From Streptomyces sp. NBC_01429 (GTDB lineage: Bacteria > Actinomycetota > Actinomycetes > Streptomycetales > Streptomycetaceae): a stretch of 64,000 nt of DNA. The stretch spans positions 6,661,501 through 6,725,500 of the forward strand of contig NZ_CP109599.1 in the NCBI RefSeq assembly GCF_036231945.1. Direction: 5' to 3'. How positions within the stretch are numbered: position 1 is the stretch's first letter; the number at the start of each line of letters is the position of its first letter. This document shows, piece by piece, positions 14,599 to 21,781 of the stretch. Made by a program: the position numbers and the translations under genes. A model generated the notes under the pieces. The model searched no databases and was not told the origin of the DNA. It worked only from the letters and a program-made list of their open reading frames with translations.

Positions 14599-15696
14599 GT
14601 GCACGATCTGCCTGCTCTGGCCCGCTTCGGCGGCCTCGTCGCCTCCGGTCTGCGGGACGTCACCCATGATCCGGAGGCGCTCGACTCCACCGGTTTCTGG
14701 GCCGTCGCCGCGGACTTCGAGGGCCGTCTCACCTGCGCCCGGTTCGAGGACGTACGGACGGAGCCGGTCCCGCCGCCCGTGCCCGGCCGATGGGCGGGGC
14801 CCGGTGCGGGGGAGTGGACGTCCTCGCTCGACCACGCCGCGTACACGAAGGGCGTGCGCCGGATCCGTGAGTACATCGCGGCCGGCGACGTGTATCAGGT
14901 CAACCTCTGCCGGGTGCTCTCCGCGCCGCTGCCCGAACCCGCCGCCACCGACGTCGACGCGCTGACCGCCCTGCTCGCACGGGGCAACCCGGCGCCGTAC
15001 GCGGGGACGATCCGGCTGCCCGCGCACGGTGTGGAGATCGCCACCGCCTCCCCCGAGCTGTATCTGCGCCGCACGGGCCGCACCGTCGAGTCGGGCCCGA
15101 TCAAGGGCACCGCCCGCACCGCAGGCGAACTGCTGGCCAAGGACCACGCGGAGAACGTGATGATCGTGGACCTGGTCCGCAACGACCTCGGCCGGGTCTG
15201 CGCCACCGGGACCGTCACCGTCCCCGCGCTCTGCGCCCTGGAGCCGCACCCCGGCCTGGTCCATCTCGTCTCGACGGTACGGGGCGAACTCGCCGCCACC
15301 GCCGGCTGGCCGGAGCTGCTGCGCGCCACCTTCCCGCCCGGCTCGGTCACCGGCGCCCCCAAGTCCAGCGCCCTGACGATCATCGAGGAGCTGGAGACAG
15401 CGCCGCGCGGCCCCTACTGCGGCGGCGTCGGCTGGGTCGACGCCGACCGGGGAACGGCCGAACTGGCCGTCGGGATCCGTACGTTCTGGATCGACCGCGC
15501 CACGCCCGCCCGCCCCCTGCTGCGCTTCGGCACCGGCGCCGGGATCACCTGGGGCTCCGACCCGGAGGGGGAGTGGCGCGAGACCGAACTGAAGGCGTCC
15601 AGGCTGCTCGCGATAGCGTCGGGAGCGTACGAACCGGGGGATCGGGACCGGGAGCCGACGGGTGCCCGGCCGGTGAACGGAGGGATCGCGCGATGA
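14599..15696 (+). CDS. pabB: Aminodeoxychorismate synthase component I (PabB-like chorismate-binding enzyme)
   Basis: Aminates chorismate to 4-amino-4-deoxychorismate for folate synthesis, with ammonia from a PabA-type partner not seen here. It has 365 residues and carries the chorismate-binding core: YTKGVRRIREYIAAGDVYQVNLCR, ASPELYLRRTGRTVESGPIKGT, VDLVRNDLGRVCATGTV and FPPGSVTGAPKSSALTIIEELE. The N-terminal part is shorter than in anthranilate synthase, and the next gene is a PabC-type lyase, both favouring PabB over TrpE. The GTG at 14599 is chosen because the homologous sequence begins there and a -10 box sits directly upstream, implying a leaderless transcript. The stop overlaps pabC (ATGA). 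Confidence 0.88.
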   Translation: MHDLPALARFGGLVASGLRDVTHDPEALDSTGFWAVAADFEGRLTCARFEDVRTEPVPPPVPGRWAGPGAGEWTSSLDHAAYTKGVRRIREYIAAGDVYQVNLCRVLSAPLPEPAATDVDALTALLARGNPAPYAGTIRLPAHGVEIATASPELYLRRTGRTVESGPIKGTARTAGELLAKDHAENVMIVDLVRNDLGRVCATGTVTVPALCALEPHPGLVHLVSTVRGELAATAGWPELLRATFPPGSVTGAPKSSALTIIEELETAPRGPYCGGVGWVDADRGTAELAVGIRTFWIDRATPARPLLRFGTGAGITWGSDPEGEWRETELKASRLLAIASGAYEPGDRDREPTGARPVNGGIAR

Positions 15697-16514
15697 GGAT
15701 CTGGGTCGACGGCGGGCTGCGCACGGCCGAGACCGCCCTGGTGTCCGTGCTCGACCACGGACTGACCGTGGGCGACGGCGTCTTCGAGACGGTCAAGGCC
15801 GTACGGGGACGGCCCTTCGCCCTCACCCGCCATCTGGACCGGCTGGCCCGCTCCGCCCGCGGCCTCGGACTGGCCGAGCCCGATCCCGACGAGATACGGC
15901 GGGCCTGCGCGGCCGTCCTCGACGCCAACCCGGTGGAACTGGGGCGGCTGCGGATCACCCTCACCGGTGGCCTCTCCCCGCTCGGCTCCGACCGGGGCGA
16001 CGCCGCCCCCACCCTCGTCGTCGCCCTCGGCGCCACCTCGCGCCGCCCCGACACCACCGCCGCCGTCACCGTCCCCTGGACACGGAACGAGCGCGGCGCG
16101 ATGACCGGGATCAAGACCACGTCGTACGCGGAGAACGTCGTCGCGCTCGCCCGCGCGACCGAACGGGGCGCCACCGAGGCGCTGTTCGCCAACACCGTCG
16201 GCGCGCTCTGCGAGGGCACCGGCTCCAATGTCTTCGTCGTCCTCGACGGCCGGCTCCACACCCCGCCCCTCGCCTCCGGCTGCCTCGACGGCATCACCCG
16301 CGCCCTGGTCACCGAGTGGAGCGACGCCCGCGAGACCGATCTGCCGCTGGACGTCCTGGAACGTGCGGACGAGATCTTCCTGACCTCGACGCTGCGCGAC
16401 GTCCAGGCCGTCCACCGGGTCGACGACCGCGAGCTGGCGGCCGCCCCCGGACCCGTCACGGCCAAGGCGATGCGCGTCTTCGACGAGCGGTCCGGCGCCG
16501 CCCTGGACCCGTGA
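15693..16514 (+). CDS. pabC: Aminodeoxychorismate lyase (PabC), class IV PLP aminotransferase fold
   Basis: Converts aminodeoxychorismate to p-aminobenzoate and pyruvate with PLP. 273 residues, fold-type IV: the N-terminal VFETVKAVRGRPFALTRHLDRL, the likely Schiff-base Lys in TGIKTTSYAENVVAL, and the cofactor-phosphate region EGTGSNVFVVLDGRLHTPPLASGCLDGITR. The start overlaps the pabB stop (ATGA) and has an upstream GGAGGG site, so it is co-transcribed and translationally coupled. D-amino-acid or branched-chain aminotransferase activity is the alternative, but the context favours PabC. Confidence 0.87.
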   Translation: MRIWVDGGLRTAETALVSVLDHGLTVGDGVFETVKAVRGRPFALTRHLDRLARSARGLGLAEPDPDEIRRACAAVLDANPVELGRLRITLTGGLSPLGSDRGDAAPTLVVALGATSRRPDTTAAVTVPWTRNERGAMTGIKTTSYAENVVALARATERGATEALFANTVGALCEGTGSNVFVVLDGRLHTPPLASGCLDGITRALVTEWSDARETDLPLDVLERADEIFLTSTLRDVQAVHRVDDRELAAAPGPVTAKAMRVFDERSGAALDP

Positions 16515-16586
16515 GGACCGCCCCCGGGCCGTGCGGACGACCGGCCCCGGGCCGTAAAACCGGATGACTGCGGGCCGCGCTGTGGG

Positions 16587-16592
16587 TACAAC
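16587..16592 (+). promoter_or_regulatory. -10 element of a leaderless transcript for the double-GNAT gene
   Basis: TACAAC lies seven bases before ATG 16600. Seventeen bases further upstream is ATGACT (16564-16569), a 4/6 match to the TTGACA -35 consensus. Confidence 0.55.
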
Positions 16593-16599
16593 TCCCCTG

Positions 16600-17439
16600 A
16601 TGACCACCACCCTGCGGCCCACCGGACCGCTTCAGCAGACCGCCGACGGCGGTAAGTCACGCTCCTACGAGGTCTGCGTGAACGGCCGCCCCGTCGGCGC
16701 GCTGGACATCACCACGGACGCCGCCTTCGGCCACCGGGCCGGGATCCTCCAGGGGCTGCGCGTCGAGGAGCCCGACCGGCGCAGGGGCCGCGCCACCGTC
16801 GCCGTACTCGCCGCGGAGGAGGTGCTGCGCGACTGGGGCTGCGACCAGGTGCTGGCGTCGGTGGAGCCCGCCGCGACCGCCGCGCTGCGCCTGCTGGACT
16901 CCCTCGGCCACACCGAGCGCAGCCGCAACATGGAGAAGGAGCTGGGGCCCGAACCGCCCGTGCTCCCCGCGGGCGTCGAGGGCCGCCCCATGAGCGGCGC
17001 CGAGTACGAGCATTGGCTGGCGGACGCCGTCGACACCTTCGCGCACGTGTGGATCGACCGCGGCACCCCGCCGGAGGCCGCCCGCGCCAAGTCGGAGCGG
17101 AGCCACCGGGAGAACCTGCCCGACGGCCTGGCCACCCCCGGGGTCACGTTCAGCGTCCTGGCCCACGAGGGAAGCGTCGTGGGCCATGTCTGGGTGTCCC
17201 GCCACGAGGTCCGCCCCGGCCGGTGGGCGTCGTACGTGTACGACGTGGCGGTGACCGAGGAGATGCGCGGCCGAGGTTTCGGCCGCGCCCTCATGCTGCT
17301 CGCCGAGCGCGTCGCCCACGCGTCCGGCTCGACCCTGCTCGGGCTGCACGTCTTCACGGACAACACCCCGGCGGTCCGTCTCTACGAGTCGCTCCAGTAC
17401 GCGACGGTCCGCCGCAACTTCTTCAAACGGCTGCTCTGA
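16600..17439 (+). CDS. Double GNAT-domain acetyltransferase
   Basis: 279 residues with two GNAT-like halves. The C-terminal half (about 135-279) is a complete acetyltransferase, with strand 4 and the acetyl-CoA loop in VYDVAVTEEMRGRGFGRALMLLAE and the C-terminal VFTDNTPAVRLYESLQYATV. The N-terminal half (about 25-120) keeps the fold (LRVEEPDRRRGRATVAVLAAEEVL), but its CoA loop is less typical. The layout recalls mycothiol synthase MshD, but similarity is not enough to claim that. The substrate is unknown. The gene converges on a DsbA-like gene with only 13 bases between stops. Confidence 0.78.
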   Translation: MTTTLRPTGPLQQTADGGKSRSYEVCVNGRPVGALDITTDAAFGHRAGILQGLRVEEPDRRRGRATVAVLAAEEVLRDWGCDQVLASVEPAATAALRLLDSLGHTERSRNMEKELGPEPPVLPAGVEGRPMSGAEYEHWLADAVDTFAHVWIDRGTPPEAARAKSERSHRENLPDGLATPGVTFSVLAHEGSVVGHVWVSRHEVRPGRWASYVYDVAVTEEMRGRGFGRALMLLAERVAHASGSTLLGLHVFTDNTPAVRLYESLQYATVRRNFFKRLL

Positions 17440-17452
17440 CCCGCCCCGGGAG

Positions 17453-17959
17453 CTATCCGAGCAGCCGGTCCACGATCGCCTCGACGCGCTCGCGCAGCCC
17501 CTCCTGGCTCTTGCCGCCGTCGAGCCGCTCGCCGTCGATCACATAGGTCGGGGTGCCGGTCACGCCGATGGCCTTGCCCTCGGCCTGGTCGGCGTCCACG
17601 GTCAGGAAGTGCCGGCCGTCGATCAGGGCGGTGTCGAACTCCTCGGCGTCCAGGCCCAGCCCGCGCGCCGTCTCGACGAGGAACGGCTCGCCCTTGGCGG
17701 CGAGTTCCTCGGTCCCGGCCAGTACGGCCTCCACGTACGGCCACCCCGCGCCCTGCTCGACCGCCTCCTCGGCGGCCTGCGCGGCGGCGTAGGCGTGCCG
17801 GTGCTTCTCAAGGGGGAAGTGCCGCAGCCGAAGCTCCAGCCGGTCCCCGTAGCGGGCGCGCAGCGCGCGCACATCGTCCAGGGCGGTGCGGCAGTCGGGG
17901 CACTGGAGTTCGCACCAGACGTCGAGGACGACGGGGCCGGTGGTGGTGGAGTCGCTCAT
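17453..17959 (-). CDS. DsbA-family thioredoxin-fold protein
   Basis: 168 residues with a thioredoxin fold and a CPDC active site (Cys20 and Cys23, in VWCELQCPDCRTAL), an inserted helical domain, and the cis-Pro loop GVTGTPTYVIDGERL near the C-terminus. There is no signal peptide or membrane helix, so it is predicted to be cytoplasmic, like FrnE-type proteins. The likely role is thiol-disulfide exchange. The start is ATG at 17959; the open frame continues upstream for about 900 bases without resembling the family. Confidence 0.85.
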   Translation of the reverse strand: MSDSTTTGPVVLDVWCELQCPDCRTALDDVRALRARYGDRLELRLRHFPLEKHRHAYAAAQAAEEAVEQGAGWPYVEAVLAGTEELAAKGEPFLVETARGLGLDAEEFDTALIDGRHFLTVDADQAEGKAIGVTGTPTYVIDGERLDGGKSQEGLRERVEAIVDRLLG

Positions 17960-18110
17960 GGGACCAGTCTCCCAGGAGGGCGGCACCCCGAGGTCACCCC
18001 TGCTCAGCCGGGCCGACCGGGACCTGGGGAGGACCGCATCCCCGAGATCTCCCCCAGATCCGCCCGTCACGGCCCCGCACCGTGGCCCCGACCCCGTCGT
18101 GAGGTGCAGG

Positions 18111-18620
18111 ATGGAGGAGAAGAAGTGTTCGGCCGATGACGCGCTCTGCCTGGAGGACCTGATGATTGCCGAGACCATGTGCGCGGCGGTGTCAGCGGCC
18201 GGCCTGGGTATCGCCGCCATCACCGCGTACCGGAAGCGTTTCCTCACCGCCACCAGGATCGCCGCGTACGCGCTGGTCCCGGTCGGGCTGGTGATGGTCG
18301 GCGCGGTGAAGTGGCTCGCCAATACCGCCTTCAGCCCGACCGCCTGGGCGGGCTTCGCGGTCCTCGGCGTCGCCTGGCTGCTCTTCATGACCACCCGCGC
18401 GGTGGAGCGGCGCACCGGCGGCTCGCGCAAGGAGCGCAAGGCCGCCGCCAGGGCGGCGGCCCAGCAGGGCGGTGGCCCGGTCGAGCCCGCGGCCTCCGGG
18501 CCCGCGCTCGGTGCCGGAAGCAGGCCGGTGGCGCAGCCGAAGGCCAGGCCGCGCGAGGAGCAGCGCCCCGGGGACGACTTCAGCGACATCGAGGCCATCC
18601 TGAAGAAGCACGGCATCTGA
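18111..18620 (+). CDS. Conserved membrane protein of unknown function
   Basis: 169 residues. A short Cys-containing N-terminus (MEEKKCSADDALCLEDL) is followed by three hydrophobic segments (about residues 20-38, 50-72 and 80-98), then a charged, Ala/Gly/Pro-rich cytoplasmic tail ending in FSDIEAILKKHGI. The tail ending looks like a conserved docking or folding motif. I do not recognise the family. ATG 18111 is preceded by GAGGTG; ATG 18162 is an alternative that would drop the Cys-rich part. Confidence 0.75.
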   Translation: MEEKKCSADDALCLEDLMIAETMCAAVSAAGLGIAAITAYRKRFLTATRIAAYALVPVGLVMVGAVKWLANTAFSPTAWAGFAVLGVAWLLFMTTRAVERRTGGSRKERKAAARAAAQQGGGPVEPAASGPALGAGSRPVAQPKARPREEQRPGDDFSDIEAILKKHGI

Positions 18621-18756
18621 TCACGAGCCCCCGGAGGGGCGGCAGCATCCCAGGTCAGCCGTGATTCGGCTGGCTTTCCGGGATCCAAACCACGGGAAAT
18701 GATGAACTCCGGGGCCGATCGCCCAGGTTGGTCGGGAGCGGCCTTCGGGGTGCGCC

Positions 18757-18924
18757 ATGATCGGCCCCGAGATGTTCGATACCTCCCGGGGGGAGACCCC
18801 CGCACCCACCGAGGAGCCGCGCGGCTGCCTGTACGCGCTCTCCCAGCCACCGTTGATGATCTTCCTGACGGTGATCGGCGCCCTGCTGCTGATGGCGGCG
18901 CTGCACGATCTGTTCCTGCTGTGA
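18757..18924 (+). CDS. Small membrane protein, 55 residues
   Basis: Short ORF with strong G/C preference at third codon positions. The first 27 residues are polar (MFDTSRGETPAPTEEPRG), followed by a single hydrophobic helix (about 30-52, SQPPLMIFLTVIGALLLMAALHD). Predicted to be a single-pass membrane protein of unknown role. The ribosome-binding site is poor (CGGGGTGCGCC). It sits 136 bases after another small membrane protein gene and could share its transcript. Confidence 0.6.
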   Translation: MIGPEMFDTSRGETPAPTEEPRGCLYALSQPPLMIFLTVIGALLLMAALHDLFLL

Positions 18925-18963
18925 CGGTCAGGTCCTGCCGAGGCGCTTCCCGCCAGCTCGGAC

Positions 18964-19527
18964 CTAACCGGCCGCTTCCTTGCGGCGCGCCCGGTACGCG
19001 GCCACATGCAGCCGGTTGCCGCAGGTGCGGCTGGAGCAGTAGCGGCGGGAGCGGTTGCGCGACAGGTCGACGAACGCGTGCCCGCAGTCCGGGGCCTCGC
19101 AGCGCCGCAGCCGCTCCTGCTCGCCGGCCACGACCATGAACGCCAGCGCCATCCCGCAGTCGGCCGCGAGATGGTCGGAGACCGAGGCGCCCGGCGCGAA
19201 GTAGTGCACGTGCCAGTCGTAGCCGTCGTGGTCGGTCAGCTGCGGAGTCGTCCCCGCGCCGGCCACCAGCTGATTGATCAGATCGGCGGCGGTCCGCGGG
19301 TCCGTCGCCGCGAAGACCTCCGTGAAGCGGTCCCGTACGTCCAGCACGGCCCGCAGATCCCGGGCGCCCAGCTCCCGCACCCCGCTGACGTTGTGGTCCC
19401 GTACGAAGTCGTACAGCGCCTCGACGCCCGCGAGCCGGTCGGCCGCGCCGCCGCCTGCCTCCGGCGCGGTGTTCACCAGATCGACGACGGTGTCGAGGGC
19501 GATCCGGGTGTCGTGTGGAATCAGCAC
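18964..19527 (-). CDS. ABATE/CGNR zinc-finger protein
   Basis: 187 residues. An N-terminal alpha-helical ABATE (putative stress-induced transcription regulator) domain spans about 1-135. A C-terminal CGNR zinc finger follows, with four Cys in CEAPDCGHAF...RYCSSRTCGNRLHVAAYRARRK, probably DNA-binding. The protein is thought to be a regulator by family, but no target is known. The GTG at 19527 has GGGAG upstream; the extra open frame beyond it is not coding-like. It lies downstream of ssgB on the same strand, with 215 bases between. Confidence 0.85.
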   Translation of the reverse strand: MLIPHDTRIALDTVVDLVNTAPEAGGGAADRLAGVEALYDFVRDHNVSGVRELGARDLRAVLDVRDRFTEVFAATDPRTAADLINQLVAGAGTTPQLTDHDGYDWHVHYFAPGASVSDHLAADCGMALAFMVVAGEQERLRRCEAPDCGHAFVDLSRNRSRRYCSSRTCGNRLHVAAYRARRKEAAG

Positions 19528-19742
19528 GGTCCGCTCCCTGGACTGCCCACGGGCCGGTGCCCGCAGAACCCCGCCGACTTTAGCCGCTGCCCCGCACCCG
19601 GGCCCGTCGCGCCGGGACGGAACGCACCGGCGCCGTCGTCGCGGTGGGTTCCGCGGCGGCGGCGCCGGTGTCCTCCGTATGCGATTGTCCGCGCGGCGCC
19701 GTCTCCCCGAGTCGGACGGCGCCGTGCAGTCCTCGGCCTGGC

Positions 19743-20156
19743 TCAGCTCTCGGCCAGGATGTGCGACAGCTCCGTGTCGAGATCGAAGTGACGATGCTCG
19801 GTGCCTGGTGGCACCGCGGCGTCGGTCCGCTTGAGGAACGACTCCAGGGCCCGCGCCGGGGCCTCCAGCAGGGCTTCGCCCTCCGGTGAACTGAGGGCGA
19901 TGCAGACGACGCCCTGGCCGTGGCTGCGGGACGGCCAGACCCGGACGTCGCCGGTGCCGGTGGGCCGGTGCAGCCCCTCGGCGAGCAGGTCGCGGGCGAA
20001 GACCCACTCGACCGTCTCTTCGGCTCCGGTGTGGAAGGTGGCGTGCACGGCGTAGGGATCGGCCGTGTCATACCGCAGGCCCGCGGGTACAGGCAGTGAG
20101 GACTCGCTCGATACAACGAGGCGCAGGTGCAGCTCGCAGCTGACCGTGGTGTTCAT
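19743..20156 (-). CDS. ssgB: SsgB, SsgA-like sporulation cell-division activator
   Basis: 137 residues, the normal SsgB length, with the highly conserved sequence beginning MNTTVSCELHLRLVVSSE and containing VEWVFARDLLAEGL and SHGQGVVCIALSSPEG. By established knowledge SsgB is recruited by SsgA and positions FtsZ at sporulation septa in aerial hyphae, so its presence argues for a sporulating streptomycete. The ATG at 20156 gives the family N-terminus; the upstream extension is not conserved-looking. The ribosome-binding site is weak. The 280-base upstream region is unusually AT-rich for this genome and holds an inverted repeat. Confidence 0.95.
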   Translation of the reverse strand: MNTTVSCELHLRLVVSSESSLPVPAGLRYDTADPYAVHATFHTGAEETVEWVFARDLLAEGLHRPTGTGDVRVWPSRSHGQGVVCIALSSPEGEALLEAPARALESFLKRTDAAVPPGTEHRHFDLDTELSHILAES

Positions 20157-20277
20157 AAGCGCCAGGGCCTTTCGCTCAGTGTGCGCTCGGGGATTCGCAC
20201 GTCGGCGAAATCGAGATGCCACCTACGGTGTCGTTGTAAACCCCTCTGTCTGTTTTGTGGCCCTTCGGGTAACTCGT

Positions 20278-20310
20278 ATGGCGGTGTGTTACTTCGGGTT
20301 GTACCGCCAT
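20278..20310. promoter_or_regulatory. Inverted repeat upstream of ssgB
   Basis: Perfect 8-base arms ATGGCGGT (20278-20285) and ACCGCCAT (20303-20310) around 17 bases, 120-150 bases upstream of the ssgB ATG. An overlapping pair GTAAC / GTTAC lies nearby. It could be a regulator site for ssgB, whose developmental control is known to be complex, or for the tRNA promoter on the other side. Confidence 0.35.
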
Positions 20311-20436
20311 TGAGGTGGTGCGGCGGAGAGTCGCTTTCCGAGTCCGTCGTCGACTCCGCGTACCCGCCGGTGACCGACCGGTGACCGGCGGGTGATCGGG
20401 CACCCGCTGACATGGGGTAACGTATGCGGTGCGTCC

Positions 20437-20508
20437 GGGCGATTAGCTCAGTGGGAGAGCGCTTCGTTCACACCGAAGAGGTCACTGGTTCGAACCCAGT
20501 ATCGCCCA
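20437..20508 (+). tRNA. tRNA-Val (anticodon CAC), copy 1
   Basis: 72-base cloverleaf: acceptor GGGCGAT/ATCGCCC, D-arm GCTCAGTGGGAGAGC, anticodon stem CTTCG/CGAAG with loop TTCACAC, T-arm CTGGTTCGAACCCAG, discriminator A. CCA is not fully encoded. Identical to the copy at 20630-20701. Confidence 0.95.
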
Positions 20509-20518
20509 CCCGGACCGG

Positions 20519-20552
20519 GGCCCCGAAGACCTACCGACAGGTCTTCGGGGCC
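20519..20552 (+). terminator. Terminator between the two tRNA-Val(CAC) genes
   Basis: Perfect 14-base stem (GGCCCCGAAGACCT and complement) with loop ACCGAC. It indicates that the two tRNAs are transcribed separately. Confidence 0.85.
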
Positions 20553-20629
20553 TCGCCCGTTCCGCTCCGGAAGGCGCCGGAACGGGTTTGAAGGAAACCC
20601 GCCGGGGCCTGTATGGTTCAGGCGTTCCC

Positions 20630-20701
20630 GGGCGATTAGCTCAGTGGGAGAGCGCTTCGTTCACACCGAAGAGGTCACTGGTTCGAACCCAGTATCGCCC
20701 A
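20630..20701 (+). tRNA. tRNA-Val (anticodon CAC), copy 2
   Basis: 72 bases identical to the copy at 20437-20508. It has its own upstream region and its own terminator. Confidence 0.95.
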
Positions 20702-20708
20702 CCGGGAG

Positions 20709-20737
20709 AAGCCGGTCCGTCATCGACGGACCGGCTT
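20709..20737 (+). terminator. Terminator after tRNA-Val(CAC) copy 2
   Basis: Perfect 13-base stem (AAGCCGGTCCGTC and complement) with a three-base loop, followed by TT, 7 bases after the tRNA. Confidence 0.85.
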
Positions 20738-20811
20738 TCGCGCGTTCCGGGGGCCGTGCGTGACAGTGGCGGCCGACCGGGACCGGGCGGCCGGGATCTG
20801 GCGGGCGCTCG

Positions 20812-21558
20812 TCAGGCGGCCGCCGCGGATCGCGGTGGCCGCAGCGGCCAGCCGGCCCCCGCGGGCCCGCTCTCCGCGGCCCGCGAGAACCAGGTCTGCT
20901 GTCCGCGTGCCAGCTCCGCGTGCCATCCGGTCTGGAGTCCGTGCAGCTCCCGCGCGCTGAGCCGCTCCAGCCGCGCGGCGAACCTGCGGCCGACCGCCCG
21001 CACCACCTCCAGGGCCGCCAGCGCCGACAGCGCCGTCGGCTCCCCGCCGCCCACGTCGTCGGGGTCCGCCGTCTCGGCCTTGTAGTGGTCGCGCAGGTCC
21101 GAGAGGGTGCGCGGGCCCTTGCGGTAGCGGTCCAGCTGCCCGTCGAGGACGCGCGGATCCAGCACGCACAGCTCCGCCCCCTCCAGGTGGCCGGGGAGGG
21201 AGGACGCCCGGTGGCGGCGCAGCTCGCGGTCCAGGACCGTCAGACCGAACGGCGCGTCCATCACCACGAGCGGACGGCCCGCCGCGCACTGCCTGCCGAG
21301 CGCCCCCGCCATCTCCGCCATCACCGGCGCCGGCCAGCGCCCGTTGCGGTGCAGCAGGTCCTCGGTGAGGCCGTGCGCCGTGATGGCCTCCTCGGGGACC
21401 GGCACCCCCGGGTCCACCAGCCAGCGCGTCACCCGGGGCCGTACCCCCGCCATCTCCTGCACGACCAGGGCCCCCGAAAGGATCCGGTCCTCCTCGACGT
21501 CCGTCCCCGTCGTCCCGGTCCCGAATGCGGCCAGTGGCCCTTCGAACCAACACGTCAT
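20812..21558 (-). CDS. DEDDh exonuclease-fold protein lacking all catalytic acidic residues
   Basis: 248 residues resembling the streptomycete DnaQ-like 3'-5' exonucleases over the full length (helix AAGRPLVVMDAPFGLTVLDREL, C-terminal YRKGPRTLSDL and AALEVVRAVGRRFAARLERL). However, the metal-binding residues are gone. Exo I, normally FDTETTG, reads FGTGTTG (Gly13 and Gly15 replace Asp and Glu). Exo II, normally FDLT, reads FGLT (Gly105). In Exo III the His-Asp pair and final Asp are replaced (GEPTALSALAAL, Glu173, Pro174, Ser178). The frame is intact, with a good GAGGAG site before ATG 21558, so it is not an obvious pseudogene. A non-catalytic nucleic-acid-binding role is possible. Confidence 0.85.
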   Translation of the reverse strand: MTCWFEGPLAAFGTGTTGTDVEEDRILSGALVVQEMAGVRPRVTRWLVDPGVPVPEEAITAHGLTEDLLHRNGRWPAPVMAEMAGALGRQCAAGRPLVVMDAPFGLTVLDRELRRHRASSLPGHLEGAELCVLDPRVLDGQLDRYRKGPRTLSDLRDHYKAETADPDDVGGGEPTALSALAALEVVRAVGRRFAARLERLSARELHGLQTGWHAELARGQQTWFSRAAESGPAGAGWPLRPPRSAAAA

Positions 21559-21726
21559 CCCCGAACTCCTCGTGCGTCGGCGGCAGATGGAGCTCCCCCT
21601 GCCCGAATCGGTGCTACCCGGACAGGTCGTACGGTATGCGTCGTTTACGGTGGAGGACGGCCCGCGCGGGACGTCCCGGCGGCCGGACGCCGGGAAACCG
21701 TTTCGCGAGCGGCCCCGCGGGCTCGG

Positions 21727-21732
21727 TACGAT
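21727..21732 (+). promoter_or_regulatory. Candidate -10 element of thrS
   Basis: TACGAT 50 bases before the thrS start codon. The leader this implies (about 43 bases) is too short for a T-box, and none was seen. Confidence 0.35.
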
Positions 21733-21781
21733 TCAGCACGCGCAGTGTCCGCTGTCGTACCCCGTAGGTCAGGAGAGACCG

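Noticed and set aside
20437..20701. An integrated element at the tRNA genes
   Set aside because: No integrase, no duplicated tRNA 3' end acting as an attachment site, and flanking genes are core genes.
21559..21781. A T-box leader before thrS
   Set aside because: No T-box sequence was seen, and the likely -10 at 21727 leaves too short a leader.
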